From Emydura subglobosa (Eukaryota; Chordata; Testudines; Chelidae): a stretch of 64,000 nt of DNA. This document shows positions 1 to 12,040 of the stretch, in pieces (the first letter of the stretch is position 1; every line of letters begins with the position of its first letter). Under the pieces are notes generated by a model, which did not search any database, was not told the DNA's origin, and saw nothing but the letters and a program-made list of their open reading frames with translations. Made by a program: the position numbers and the translations under genes. The DNA lies in assembly GCA_007922225.1 (NCBI GenBank), contig ML679961.1, positions 74,474,652 through 74,538,651 of the forward strand, in the 5' to 3' direction.

Positions 1-970
1 TCTGGCATCAAGCGAAGTGCCCCAGGGATCTGTCCTGGGGCCGGTTTTGTTCAACATCTTCATTAATGATCTGGATGATGGGGTGGATTGCACCCTAAGC
101 AAGTTGGAAGATGGCACTAATCTGGGGGAGTGATAGATACGCTGGAGGGTAGGAATATGATACAGAGTGACCTAGACAAATTAGAAGATTGGTCCAAAAG
201 AAATCTGATGAGATTCAACAGGGAAAAGTGCAGAGTCTTGAATTTAGGATGAAAGAATCCCATGCACTCCCACAGACTGGCTAGACAGCAGTTCTGCAGA
301 AAAGGATCTGGCAGTTACAGTCGACAAGAAGCTGGATATGAGTCAATAGTGTGCCCTTATTGCCAAGAAGGCTAATGGCATATTGGGCTGCATTAGTAGG
401 AGCATTGTCAGCAGACTGAGGGAAGTAGTTATTCCCCTCTATCTGGCACTGGTGAGGTTACATTTGGAATATTGTGATCAGTTTCGGGCCCTCACTACAG
501 GAAGGCTGTGGACAAATTGCAGAGAGTCCAGTGAAGGACAACAAAAATGATTAAGGGGCTGGAGCACATGACTTATGATGAGAGTTTTAGGGAACTGGGC
601 TTATTTAGTCTGCATAAGAGAAGAGTGAGGGGAGATTTGATAGCGTCCTTCAGCTACCTGAAGGGGGGTTCCAGGGTGGATGGAGCTAGGTTGTTTTCAG
701 TGATGGCAGATGACAGAACAAGCAGCAATGGTTTCAAGTTGCAGTGGGGGAGATCTAGGTTGAATATTAGGAAAACATTTTTCACTAGGACAGTGGTGAA
801 GCACTGGAATGAGTTACCTAGGGAGATGGTGGAATCTCCATTCATAGAGGTTTTTAAGACCTGGCTTGACAAAGCCCTGGCTGGGATGATTTAGTTGGGT
901 TTGGTCCCGCTTTGAGCAGAGGGTTGAACTAGATGACCTCCTGAGGTCCCTTCCAACTCTATGATTCTAT
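1..970 (+). mobile_element. CR1 LINE, 5'-truncated copy (RT end to 3' tail)
   Basis: The first bases translate to a reverse transcriptase block ([19 protein letters not shown]) that sits just before the catalytic YADD motif in CR1-type LINEs. The frame then breaks with stops and shifts. The C-terminal part of the same ORF2 is open again from 547. The copy ends in the standard CR1 3' UTR around 930-970 (gacctcctgaggtcccttcc, then an ATTCTATG tail). The left part runs off the window, so the true 5' truncation point is not visible. It is a dead copy. The family call is firm. Confidence 0.93.
547..894 (+). pseudogene. CR1 ORF2 C-terminal fragment (115 codons)
   Basis: This open frame is the C-terminal tail of CR1 ORF2p, downstream of the RT domain. 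Recognisable blocks in order are [20 protein letters not shown], a KRRVRGDLIASFSYLKG block, DDRTSSNGFKL and VVKHWNELPREMVESP. These match the conserved end of sauropsid CR1 proteins. The frame starts at an internal Met and has no RT active site, so it is a remnant and not a gene. The stop at 892-894 leads straight into the CR1 3' UTR. Confidence 0.9.
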
Positions 971-2829
971 GCCTCAATCCTAATTTACAGGGCTCACCCA
1001 TATAGAGGGAAAATTGTAGTTCATACTCCACACACTCCATTCAGTCTCTTTGCCGAGGTTGCCTTGATCTCTCCTCCATAATGCCTCTTATTTAAAAGAA
1101 AAGAGCTAAAGGTAGGAATTTGCAAACCCTTGAGTATTTTATTCCTCACTTGAGAACATTTACATGTTTGCACTTTCTTCTATTTAAAGGATAGCCTTCA
1201 AATGAAAGAGTTATTTGGAGGCTTTGCAGACAACACAAGATGTGGTTTCTCTGGCGGAGGGGGCATATAAAAGCTCTCAGATGAGTTCCTGTCTCCACTC
1301 CAGTTGTTCTTTCAGTTTTGGAGGTTCACAGAATTGTACTGAATGTCTTGTTCTGATTGCTCATGTATAGTGAAACAGAAAATGGAGAGGGAAAGCCTCT
1401 GAACCAGTGAATGCTACACCTAGCACTGTAAATCATCTTATGTTGTTACAGTACTTTTTCTTAGATCTTTCAGATACTTCATTTTAGCAATGGGTATAGC
1501 TACATGTTATATTAGTCTATCAGTTTCAGTCTTATTGCTTTCACAGCTAGTTGCTGAAATAAAGCACTGATTCTGTGCTAAGTGTTTTAGTGTGTGTGTA
1601 AAATTTCCAGGATTAGGGTGGAAAAACAAATAGTTACTGCTTAAACTGGTAAAAATATATTTTTTTCAAATTTTCAAGAAGAATTTTAGAGTCTGCTACT
1701 GTAAGTACAATATCCTCACTGGTTTCCCACAGTCACCAAGAATCAGAATCATGGGGATGATGAAGAGGGAAGCATATGATGTGACATACTTGATTAGGGT
1801 CACTAATCCATTAAGTTCAATATCCTGTCACTGACAGCAGCAGCACAATTCTATGTGGTTTGGAGAAAAAGAAGAACCAAAATTGACTAATGCTTTTCAA
1901 GGGAGGAAATAAATCCTTTCTGAACCTTGCAATGATCATCTTCCATGCTGAATCATGAGATTTGATTGCTCTTACTTTAGCAAGTGTAAGTCTAAATGTT
2001 ATTAGTCATGAAAATGTTTCTCAAGACCAAAATGGTGGCAAATTGATGAAAATTGTACCACCTCCCTCCCAAGCAGACTGCCTAGTTTTCATGCAAATTG
2101 GGGGTTTTGCTCAATTTTGTAAGGTCCCTGAACAAAACCTGGATGACCTGAATGCCTTCAACTCTCATTGGCTTCAGTACTTTGAAGGTATAAGCTCTAA
2201 ATTGGCTTCTACCTTCTAATGTAAGAGGGGTAGCTTATTCCAATCTAATTTTTCTGTCAAGTAAACTGACCAATGAAATGGATACCAGTGAGTTGATTTT
2301 TCTCTTTGAGTTATGGATTTAGAGGCAGAAATACTGAAGAAATATAATCTTAAATTAATTTGTCATTGAAACACAAAGAAACTTGTTTGCGTTTCATTTT
2401 AATGGAACCTCACCTGGTTTCTAATTAACTGTCTATTAAACATGGTGCCTGGTGGGAGTTCACTAGTGTACAAGGGCAGGGGCACAGCTGGATGTTGACT
2501 GATAATCATTTTAAATACAAATGTTAAGCCGTGCTTGAAAAAAGAATTACATCCAACTGTGACCAGCATGCAGAGAGAGAGGCAACAGTAACAGAGCCAA
2601 GTGCACCTTCTGTAGTACAAACTGTTAACCAATGTCATGGGGAAACCTAACCTACATACAGAGATTAGTAAGAGGCTTGGGTTTTTTTCCCATAAAGTGT
2701 TCATAAACCATGAATATGATTTAAATTCCAATGTGGTAGAAAAAATGTAGGGTGGTTTTGGGCAGAAGTTGTGGCGTTTCTAGTATCTTCCTCCCAACAA
2801 TCCAGGACTAGATCATGATACTAGTCCAC
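971..2829. other. No gene seen; unique AT-rich sequence
   Basis: I see no coding signal, RNA gene or clear repeat here. A frame of 85 codons at 1962-2219 has no recognisable domain and is probably chance. On the minus strand the frame at 2399-2731 is also without family resemblance. Confidence 0.6.
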
Positions 2830-3040
2830 AGATGAAGGCATATGTATCAGGAGGCATTAATGACTATACCAAAGCACTGAATCAGGACTCCTCGGTCCTC
2901 TTCTCTTCTCTTCCACAGACTCCTTCTGCCACGTTTGAAAATAGATATTGTAATGTCAACTGACAAGTGCGTTATGAGAATTAATTAAATATTTGTAAAA
3001 TGCTTGAGATCCTCAGACGGAAGTGCTATTAGGAAATTTC
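2830..3040 (+). repeat. Degenerate SINE/L2-type 3' end
   Basis: The end of this stretch (2980-3025, around tgcttgagatcctcagacgg) resembles the shared MIR/L2-type tail in which a 'gctttgagatcc...' phrase leads into short A/T-rich repeats. The upstream part has only weak similarity to the tRNA-related SINE body. Very old copy; boundaries approximate. Confidence 0.45.
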
Positions 3041-4349
3041 TACCTACTCCCCCATGGAATGAATCAGTGTTAGAGATGTGTGAATAATTAATTATGGTGA
3101 AATACCTAATACCTGCAAACATGAATATTTGATGACTGCAAGAGGTGAGGGAACCTCCTGTTCAGGTGTCATCAGCACCACATTTCACAATGCTGTGCTT
3201 GAGAACATTGGTGCTGTAGTGAATTAGAGGGAAGAGTGCGCCATGTAGTAAATCAGTACTGCAGCACCCTGTGCGTGTGTGCGTGTTTTCCCCTGGGAGG
3301 TTTCTAGCTCTACTGAGCAAGCTCCACTCTGCTCCGGTTAGCTTCTGACATCTGATGAGATGGCTGTCTGAAGCGGTAGGGCTACAGAAAAATTGTCATC
3401 GACACCTATGGTGTATCAACTCCTATAGAAATGTAGGCATGAGGGAGGAGTGAGTCTAAGGGGTAGACATCTTGATAATGTTGGCACATACATTTAAAGT
3501 TAAACTGTGTTGTGTTGTGTTCCTCAGCCCATGTGCCTGGAAACAGGAAAAGTATGCCTTTCTACTCAAACATGGAGTAGCATGTGGTCTGTGTATGTGA
3601 TCACTCCAACATGCATATTTCCGTGTAATAATTTGTCATTGGTAATCAAAAATAAAATGCAAATAGATAAAAAGTAAATTAATTTGAGTTGCTAACATTT
3701 TACTGAGCAAGAAATATCAGGAAGACCAAATTTACTTTTTTTATTTCTGTACTTTTCTGCACAATTTCCTCAGATCCCAAGGAAGTAATCTGCATAGCGG
3801 AGAGGCAGATGGAGATAGGAAATTACTCTGCAGTGCATGGCTGCTAGCACAAGCCACGGATCAGAATCACATGCTGTTAAATTGTCGTCCCATGAGCCCC
3901 CTCCCTCTGGCTTTACATTATCGGAAAGATACAAAATTCAGGCGGTGAATTCATGATCTGTGAATTGGGATGAAAAGAAACCCACATAAAGATACCTCAT
4001 CTTAAAACAGGAAAAAAAAATAGTGTCCTTTTATCCCAACAAAATGCGTGTAATTAGTTAATGAGCAGTCTTGGTATGGGCACATTATTACAAAACCCAG
4101 CATGACTATGATGTATAAATAAGCGTCTTAACATTTTATAGAAGTTTACAACAAATTGCAATTAACATACAATTGAAATATATTCCAATCAATTGGCTCG
4201 AAGATGATGAGCAAAATCTGTTACACAAACTGGGTCATAATTGCTTCAGGCCTCCCCATACTATAAACATGAGGAGATGTGATTCAAGACTCTGAGTGAT
4301 TTTTTTTTTTGGACAAATTAACTGGTTTTTCTTTTTAATTTCAGATTTC
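3041..4349. other. No gene; candidate conserved noncoding stretch at 3740-4250
   Basis: No coding frame or transposon is recognisable. The part from about 3740 to 4250 contains several homeodomain-type TAATTA/AATTGCAATTA cores, few simple repeats and a complex texture unlike the flanking decayed repeats. This resembles vertebrate conserved noncoding elements. The conservation itself cannot be seen from one sequence. Confidence 0.3.
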
Positions 4350-4432
4350 GTTTCTTTTAATTATTTACAGTAGTACATAGTTAGTGTTCAGGGCCCCATT
4401 GTGCTAGGCACTGTACTTCCAGATAATGAAAA
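4350..4432 (-). repeat. SINE 3'-tail fragment, minus strand
   Basis: Reads in reverse as the tail phrase 'gcctagcacaatggggccct', a common reptile/bird SINE 3' end. Related copies lie at 15211-15345, 49060-49192 and 58720-58830. Only the tail is present. Confidence 0.6.
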
Positions 4433-5315
4433 GATTATCCCGATGCAATTCTTTACTTACTCACTTAAGGGATGTGTAGTCCAGCCAATGAGCTTGGCCT
4501 GTAGAGGAGAATGGATACTCGAAGACATGGATATGAGGCACCCAAACTACAACTCCCATGAGACATCATGACAGCACAGATAGCCACAGATAAATATTGA
4601 ATTGACCCAAAGTGGAATGTTTTGATTCATTTTGACACATCAAAATGTTTCACTTTGAGTGAACCCAAAGTCAAACAAAATATGTTTTTTTATATTTTCC
4701 TGACATAAAATTGAATAATTTCAGCAAAGTCAACATTTTTCCGCATTGAAAATTGCAGTTTGTATTGAAAAAAAACATTGATGGAACATTCCTGGCCAGT
4801 TCTATTGCTGATATCATCTGTTATGGCTTTCCTAGTTAAGCACTGCTTGGAAAAGTAACCACAGTATACAGCCAGATTTGTTTGTTGATCCAGGTTGCAT
4901 GATGGTGGTACTCTTTCTGATTCTTGATTCTCATTATAAAGGGTCATATGCCATGAATACTCAAGACAATTTCTAGCAATCTGGGAAATCCCTGGATCTC
5001 AAAGAAAGCAACTTTTGCCCATTGCAGTGATGGCTAATGGAAGTAAAACACTCATCATAGTGATCAGGCAAACAGAATCCAAGGTTTTAAAAAATGAGAC
5101 GAGAAATGAAAAAAAGGTTCTCCTGTGACCCCTCCCAAGAAAATCTCACATTCAGAATCTGCAGACAACAGGATACATTTAATAAAGGCACTCTCTTTTT
5201 CCTTTAATAGGCAATTCCTAGAAAGGTTTTTAAATAGTAGTCATAAAATCTAGGAAAATATTGACTGGCGAGCCCTTCAGGCTCCATTTTCAGAAGTCAA
5301 AGCCACCTACAGGGA
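4433..5315. other. No gene seen
   Basis: AT-rich unique sequence. The 85-codon frame on the minus strand at 4690-4947 has no domain and looks like chance. The sequence ends where the DIRS-like element begins. Confidence 0.55.
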
Positions 5316-5646
5316 AGAGAAGGTTACTCACCTTGTGCAGTAACTCAGGTTCTTCGAGATGTGTATCTAGATGTGACATCTAGGTGTTCGGGGTGTCCTC
5401 ACGTCCTGGATCAGAGATTTCTGTCAGCAGTGCCTGTCTGGGTCGTGCATGTGCAGCTCTCAACTCACAGCACCGTTGGCGCCTTGAACCGGGCACGCAT
5501 GACCTGATGACCTCTGTTCCTCCTCTACTGTAGAGTTGTATCTTTAGATTCCCAAGTAAAGGGGAGGAGGGGAGATATTGGAGAACCCACAGAGAGACAC
5601 ATCTCAAAGAACCTGAGTTATTGCACAAAGTGAGTAAGCTTCTCTT
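5316..5646. repeat. Terminal region of DIRS-like element with inverted repeats
   Basis: 5316-5364 (aaggttactcaccttgtgca and onward) and 5597-5646 are imperfect inverted copies of about 49 bp. Within the loop, 5478-5520 is the inverted partner of 10642-10684 at the far end of the element. DIRS elements need such repeats and an internal complementary region to form a circular intermediate. That is family knowledge; the repeats themselves are visible here. Confidence 0.75.
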
Positions 5647-5689
5647 CTTATTTGAGTGATGTCCCTGTGGGTGCTCCACTCTAGATGAT

Positions 5690-6903
5690 TCTAGAGCAGT
5701 GCCCCTCCCTGGAAGGGACTTCGGTGTTGGTAAGATTAATATATGTCAGTACTGTAAAACCTATCAAAGCATCAGATCTGGATGCCTGATCAATGGCTTA
5801 ATGTTTCGTGAAAGTATGGGCCAATGCCCAGGGTAGCTGCTGTATATGTGTCTAGTAGGGGAACATTATTGAAAAATGCTGTAGATGTGGATATTGCTCT
5901 GGTGGAATGTGTTTTGATCCCTTGAGGGGCTTGCATGGTTTTTAAATTGTAGCATGAATTAATGCAACCTGATATCCACTTTGAAAATGTCTGAGTAGAA
6001 ATGGCTGCTCCTTTTGATCGTTCTGCTATGAACATGAAGAGGTTTGAGGTCTTTCTGAAAGGTTTTGTCCTGTTTAGATAAAAGGTTATTGCATGTCTGA
6101 TGTCCATTGTGTGCAATATTGCATTTTGTGCACTACTGTGCTATTTTGGGCAGAACACGAGTAAGTGAATTGGTTGATTTATGTGAAAGGCCAAATTAAT
6201 TTTTGGTAGAAATTTCAGATGGGGTCTGAGAGTGACTTTGTCCTTGTGGAAAACCATATAGGGTGGGTAGGCCATGAGTGTCCTGATTTCATCCACACGT
6301 TGGGCCGATGTAATGGCCACAAAGAATGACATCTTCATGGACATGTGTATAAGTGAGCAGTTTGCTAAGGGCTTGAATGGAGGCTCATTGATAACACACA
6401 ATACTAGGTTTAGGTCCCATGGTATCATGGGAGCACATATGTCTGGATATACATTTTGGACACCGGTGATGAAACATTCAACTGTTGGGTGTGCAAACAG
6501 TGTCATGTCATCAATGTGTTTGGTGGAAAGCGGTAATGGATGCCAGGTGGACCTTGATGGAGCTCAGTGATAGGCCAGACTTTTTTAGTTCTAGGGTGTA
6601 GTCCAGGATGGTTGTGATCAGTGCAGATGTGGCAGATATGTGTTTATCTTTGCACCATACATTGAATCTATGCCATTTCTGAAGATAGGTCTTTCAAGTT
6701 GTTGGTTTTCTGCTATTCAGCAATATGTGTTTGACTTGTTCAGAGCAGTCTAGTTCTTGTTGGAACCATGTAGGAGCAATGCTGTCAGGTGAAACTTTTC
6801 TAGATGTGGATGGAAAATCCACCCATTGTCCTGATGTAGTAGAGTGCACAGTCGGAGAATGATCGGTGTGCATACCGACATCTGAAGTAAGTGACACTAC
6901 CAA
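5690..6903 (-). pseudogene. Tyrosine recombinase domain of DIRS-like element
   Basis: Three minus-strand frames in order (6694-6903, 6141-6506, 5790-6116) together read as one DIRS recombinase. The first holds the N-terminal entry block (EQVKHILLNSRKPTT). The second holds IPWDLNLVLCVINEPPF and AITSAQRVDEIRTL, where the Arg corresponds to the first catalytic Arg of the family. The third holds AITFYLNRTKPFRKT and KTHSTRA, which gives the His-x-x-Arg pair. The catalytic Tyr is expected near PYFHETLSH but cannot be fixed. Shifts separate the three parts and stops occur between them. In a live element this enzyme would integrate the circular DNA copy. Confidence 0.85.
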
Positions 6904-8560
6904 ATTTTTCTTGGACTTATGATTGCTATCATTATTACTCTCGCCCTGTCAGCGCGTATCTTGTGGATGACTCTGGGATTCACCAAAAAGGGGGGAATGC
7001 GTAAAAGAGGTCTACGCTCCTGTTGAGGAGAAATGCATCTCGCATCAATCAGGTCCCCAGACCTGCTCTTAAGCAGAAGTGGAAACATTTCCAATTCTGT
7101 GGTGTTGCAAAAAGATTGATGGTTGGATGACTCCATTGTTGAAAAATGTTTTGTAGAATCACGTCATTCAATTCCCACCTGTGCTTTTGTCCGAATTGAC
7201 TGCTGGGGGTATCTGCAGTTGTGTTTTGACATCCCAGTAAGTATGTGGCTTATATATTGATGTTGTGATGGATGCACTAGTTCCATAGTCTCTTCATCTC
7301 AGTGCACAGGGAGAGGGATTGTGCTCCTTTCTAACGGTTTATGTAGAACATGAATGTGATGTTGTCTTCATGATTTTTATTGTTTTGTTCTTTATAAATG
7401 GAAGGTAGTGGGTGCATGCATTCCATACCACGTGGCGCTCCAGCAAGTTTATATGTAGGCATGTTTCAATCATTGACCATCTGCCCTGTATGGTTCAGTA
7501 GATAGGCTCCCCATCCTAATGGGGATACGTTTATAGTGATCGTAACTGAGGGTGGTTCCTATGAAAATGGGATCCCTGTCACCATGTTGGGTGGTTGTGT
7601 CCATCATAGTAGGAGTTTGTAGTAGTTTGTAGGAGTAGTAGTTTGACTCTGTTGAGCATCACAAATATCTTGTTTAGTCCCTGCTTGTGTGGCTTATAGA
7701 CTATTGTCAGCCACGCCTGTAGACAACACATGTGTAAGCATGCATGTTGCACTATGAAAGTAGTGGCCTCCATGTGTCCTAATAGCTGGAGACGTGTGGG
7801 CAGTTAAGGTTGGGCTGTTTCTTATTAGTGATATTACGTTTATTATGGCAAGAAACCTGTTTTTCAGTAGCGATGCCCTGGCTGATAGTGAGCCCAAGTG
7901 TGCTCCTATAAATTCCAGTTGTTGTACTGGATTCAGAGTGGACTTTTGGTTGTTTGTCATGAGTCCTAATTCCTGAAATGGTGTTCTGGTTTGTTGGGTG
8001 GCTTGTAATGGCTTGTATTTGACTTTGTGCTTTCCTCAGGCAGTTGTCTAAATACGAAAATATTATTATCCTCTGTCTGCATAGGTATGCTGCCATCACA
8101 GTGAGCATCTTTGAAAAGACCCTTAGTTTAGCAGAAAAACCAAAAGGAAGTATTTTGTATTGGTAGTGATTGTCTCCCAGCATGAATCTGAGAAATTGTC
8201 TGTGTACTGAGCGTATAGTGAAATGGAAATAGGTATCTTGCAGGTCGAGGGCTGAAAACCACTCCTCCTATTCCAGTGCTGATATCATCATGAATAGTGT
8301 GACCATCCTGAATCTTTGTACTTTTACAAACTTGTTCAGTCCTCTGAGATCCAAAATGGGTCTCCATTCTCTGTTTTTCTTTTGGGTTAGAAAGTATCAG
8401 GAGTAGAAACCCTTCCCTCTGTGTTGTTGTGGCAAATGTTCTGCAGAGCCTAGAAGTAAGAGGCACTTCTTGTTGTAACAGGTGCTGTGAGATGGGTCCC
8501 TGAACAGGGACGAGGAAGGCGGTTGGGTAGTGGGGATGGAAATAAAAGGGATGGAGTATC
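6897..8560 (-). pseudogene. Reverse transcriptase and RNase H remnant of DIRS-like element
   Basis: Reading downward, about 8480-8390 gives a broken RT start (LLQQEV, then a PKRKTENGDP-like block). 8183-8110 gives YQYKILPFGFSAKLRVFSKM, the conserved 'LPFGLS' segment before the catalytic motif; beside it the frame at 8079-8050 gives FSYLDNCL, where YLDD would be expected. 7960-7694 gives LEFIGAHLGS, the RT-to-RNase H link. 7390-7300 gives FYINR, and 7136-6897 ends with SNHQSFCNTTELEMF, a match to the block just before the recombinase. The second catalytic Asp of the RT motif appears to be changed to Asn. Multiple shifts make it inactive. Confidence 0.75.
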
Positions 8561-9399
8561 CTCATCTTATGATCTCCAAGACCCATTTGTCTGATGTAAT
8601 GGATGCCCAGATGTGTTGGAAAGGGCATAGATGATGACTGAATTGGATGGTAGATAATGTTTAGCACTGAGTGGTGAAGGAGATCATTCAGACACTCAAC
8701 CAAGCTTTCAAAATTGTTCTTTGGAAGATGATGGTTGTGATGTTGATGGTTGTTGTTGATTTTGTCACCTCCTTTGTGGTGTCTGTCTGTTACATTGTGT
8801 GTTGTATTGTCTTTGATGGTGTATCTGCATTGACATGGCTTATATCTATATTGTTCTCTACTTGTTGCAGGAATGTATATGCCAAGTGAGCTCAATGTGG
8901 CCTGTGAGTCTTTCATGGTGTGGAGAACCTCATCAGTCTTTGCAGCGAATAACTTGATCTTATCGAAGGGAAGGTCTTCTATTGTGGACTGCAAATCCTG
9001 AATGGAGCCACTAAGCCCTATGCATTATAATGGCCATAGCAGTCATTCTCGCTGCTGTGTCAGTGATGTTAAGGGAAGCCTGGAAGGTGGTCCTAGCAAT
9101 GATCTGACCTTCGTTAATGAGTGACCTGAATTGCTCTTGCCTTTCTTTTGGGATTACATCAATACAATCCATTATTCTTGCAAAATTGTTATGGTCATAA
9201 TTTGATAACAAAGTAGCATAATTGGCTACACATAGCCACAGCATGGGAGATGAATATACTTTGTGACCAATTTAAGTCCATTCTTTTCCATTCCTTTTCC
9301 TGGGGTGTGGACTTATGTTTGCCCCATTGGTTAGCATCATCCACCATTGTAGACGGAGGTGGTATTATTACTTCATCCAGTGATGACAAAAAGTTGTGA

Positions 9400-10520
9400 A
9401 TTACTGGTGATTTCTCCTGCTCAGTTGTGTCTTCCTTTCCTCTGTGTTTTCAGGAGGTGGCTCTGAGATAGATGGATAAAAGTGAGATTTAGATATGGTT
9501 CGGTATCTATAAGAGCTGGGGGGTCTGCTATCATCCCTGGTGTAAGCAGACCATGTGCCCCAATTGAGCCACTGCATAGGGTACAGCATGGGCGGTCCAA
9601 ACCATGGTGGTCCATCCATGATTATCTGTGGTATCTGGTGCTTGCCCTATGTTTTGGAGAGATGGGAGTTGGTCCGTGAGGTGAGGAGTGTTGAGATGAA
9701 AAGGCTCCTTCCTCTTCATCATCCTTATCTCTGCTGGAGAAAGGGTTTCATCCAGAGATACATGGGGTGGGGATGTGTCTGTGTCTGTGTCAAACGGTGG
9801 TGTCTGAGGTGTAGATGTCACCCATATAGCTCCCTGGTGGCAATAATGTAATTTTGCCTTATGTTTTTGACGAGCTACTGATGTCAGTAACATGGTTTCA
9901 CTCAGTACTGTGGTTGTGGTTGGTGCCTTCGACAAGAAATAGTGCTGATGTAGTGGTTGGCTCCATTGACAATGGTGCCATCCTTGGAGTTGGTGCTGTA
10001 CTCGGGTCCAGCCTTGTAACTTACAGTCGGTGCCGAGGCTACCAATAGTTTGGTTTGTGGTGGTTTTCTCTGTGCCAGTTGTTTCATCGGTGCTATAGTG
10101 GAGGAGGTTGTTTTGGTCCTGAATCTCAACTCCGCACCAGAACGCTGGGTGTCCTTCAGTGCCATTGATTGAGCAGTACCAGAAGTACCTGGTACCTCAT
10201 AAGTGCTTAGCTTAGGTACTATTGATCTGGCCGATGAGCTCCTCTCTTTTGGTGGGCTCTGAAGAGAAGTTGAAGCTCTTTTCTGTGATGATATTTCAGT
10301 GGGATTGAGGTGAAGTTTCATGGCCAGGATCAGAGGCGGGTCTCAACAACTTCTCTATCAGGATCAGTTTGATTTGGAGATCCCTGTCTCTTGTGGCTCT
10401 AGTCTTTAGGTTTTTACAAGGGGTACACTTTTGGGTTATGTGTCCCTCACTGAGGCATCAGACACACTGATCATCTCTTGAAGCCTGGTAAACCAGGCAT
10501 AATGATGAGTTCCCTGTCGG
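9400..10520 (-). pseudogene. gag-like region of DIRS-like element
   Basis: Minus-strand frames at 9902-10321 and 9531-9935 overlap in different phases and are rich in Ser, Thr, Pro and Gln, as in gag proteins of this group. Near 10480-10380 the sequence reads CLSEGHITQKCTPCK, a zinc-knuckle-like Cys/His cluster, with a stop just before it. The start codon is not fixed. Identity is inferred from position in the element more than from domain similarity. Confidence 0.55.
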
Positions 10521-10641
10521 GAGAAGGCTAAGTAATTAACTACTGACTAAAACTAATGCTATCTATAAACTATCTAACTAGTAATATGAGCTAAAGTTAT
10601 AACTGCTGCAGGCTCTGTTTCAGACCATGGACGACTGAGAA

Positions 10642-10684
10642 GGAACTGAGGTGATCAGGTCATGCACAGACGGTTTGAGATGCC
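10642..10684. repeat. Right inverted terminal repeat of DIRS-like element
   Basis: Reverse complement of 5478-5520 with about 80% agreement by eye, including the shared core gcatgacctgat. It marks the 5' side of the element as transcribed on the minus strand. Confidence 0.75.
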
Positions 10685-10700
10685 AACAACACTAAATACT

Positions 10701-11914
10701 TTTGCCTCGTGTTTTTTCATCATTTGACCAGCTTTAGCTGTAATGAAGCAAAAATTCTTACCCTGAGGTTGTTCGTCCTGAAGGGATCTCTTTGCATAAT
10801 TTATTTACACATAAAGCAATCTTTTACACCTATTTTTGATTAGTATGCTCAAGAGGGCATAGATACCACCTTCTTAATGGGCATATTGCCACCTGAACAG
10901 ATTTACAGGAATGGGGACTATCCAGACAAACTTCCAAGTGTCATGTTCATGTGCAACAGGCCACTACCGTTCTCTGAATACAATACCATTTCAGTCTCTG
11001 CAGAGTTTGTGTCTGCAGCTATGGTTGAGTGGATACAGCATGTTATAGCTGAGAAGATACAATGTGTTATCACTTAAGCAGTTCATTGCTGGATTAACTT
11101 TGAAATTAAGAAAAATATATATATATAATTGATTCAGTTCAATTGACCAGTGACTGTGAAATTATACTTGGCTCTTGTAGTAAGAATTAGTGTTCCCTGG
11201 GGAAGGTAGGTAGAAAGAAAAGAATCAGAATGAATTCTTTAACCTGATCCACGTTTCAGAAAACTTTTATAGACATTAGAAAAAGTCTCTCTGGTCACAC
11301 TGGCTCAGCACTTCCCAAGTCCAGCAAGGCCACATACTAATTTTTGGGAACTGAACACTGGGCTACTTTACTGACTGATTAAACTGTTTTGTTTTATTCA
11401 TTCATAGAGCTCTGCACATACCCTCTCTACCCTCAGCAAATACTAAATGGATCTGAAAAGAATGCCAAGTTTTTTACCTGAAAAGTGCAATTTTAAGAAT
11501 TTTTTCTTTGAAAGAACACCTTGTGTTTATTCATAACTTTCTAGCTATTCTGACATATTATGTCAGAGTATTAAATAAACTCCTAATTCGTTAAATAAGG
11601 GCTTTTATCTTTTTGGCTTATAGAAGAGGAAAAAAAAGTCAAAACTGTCTAAAGAAATGAAACTAAAATGAATAATAGGTCTGGACTTGATTAGATCTGT
11701 CAGATTGGGCCCAGTTATTGATTTGTTTTACTATTATATAGTCATTTGTTGGATATTCTTTGTAGATTTCTGCCATTTTAATAAACTCTAAAAAGAAAAG
11801 CAAAAATGCCCATATCCCTCCATTAGTATCTATTATAAAACGTATATATTCGTACAGCCATTGTACTTTTAGGGAACCTTTTTTCTGAAAACACTTCACA
11901 AGCAGTATTTATTT
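10701..11914. other. No gene seen
   Basis: AT-rich unique sequence with short poly-A and (AT) runs (for example 11110-11128). Small frames at 10877-11077 (plus) and 11663-11899 (minus) have no family resemblance. Confidence 0.55.
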
Positions 11915-12040
11915 AGCACCTGTAATACAGAGGTAAGTATTGTATAGTTGGGTAAACTAAGACACAGACTAAGTGACTTGGCCAAATTTGTACATTGCCT
12001 CAATGATGAAGCAGTGTGGATAGCACCCAGGAGCACCAAC
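11915..12040 (-). repeat. MIR SINE, minus strand
   Basis: Contains the reverse of the MIR core: 'gggtaaactaagacacagac' followed by 'aagtgacttggccaaattt', matching the well-known MIR phrase around the 'cctcagtttcc' box. Old and diverged. Confidence 0.7.

Larger units (their letters stand above)
5316..10700 (-). mobile_element. DIRS-like tyrosine-recombinase retrotransposon, decayed
   Basis: Read on the minus strand, the order is gag-like (about 10.5-9.5 kb), reverse transcriptase (8.6-8.0 kb), RNase H (8.0-6.9 kb) and tyrosine recombinase (6.9-5.7 kb). This is the order of DIRS elements, which insert with a tyrosine recombinase in place of an integrase. Inverted terminal repeats support this: 5478-5520 matches the reverse complement of 10642-10684. 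A second inverted pair lies inside the left end (5316-5364 with 5597-5646). All frames carry stops and shifts, so it cannot be active. Boundaries are good to a few tens of bases. The family call rests on the recombinase together with the repeat layout. Confidence 0.85.

Noticed and set aside
5380..5679. 99-codon minus-strand frame
   Set aside because: Lies across the inverted repeats of the DIRS-like terminal region, so coding is not expected.
8671..8889. Plus-strand frame with membrane-like text
   Set aside because: Antisense shadow of the DIRS-like element, and TG-rich.
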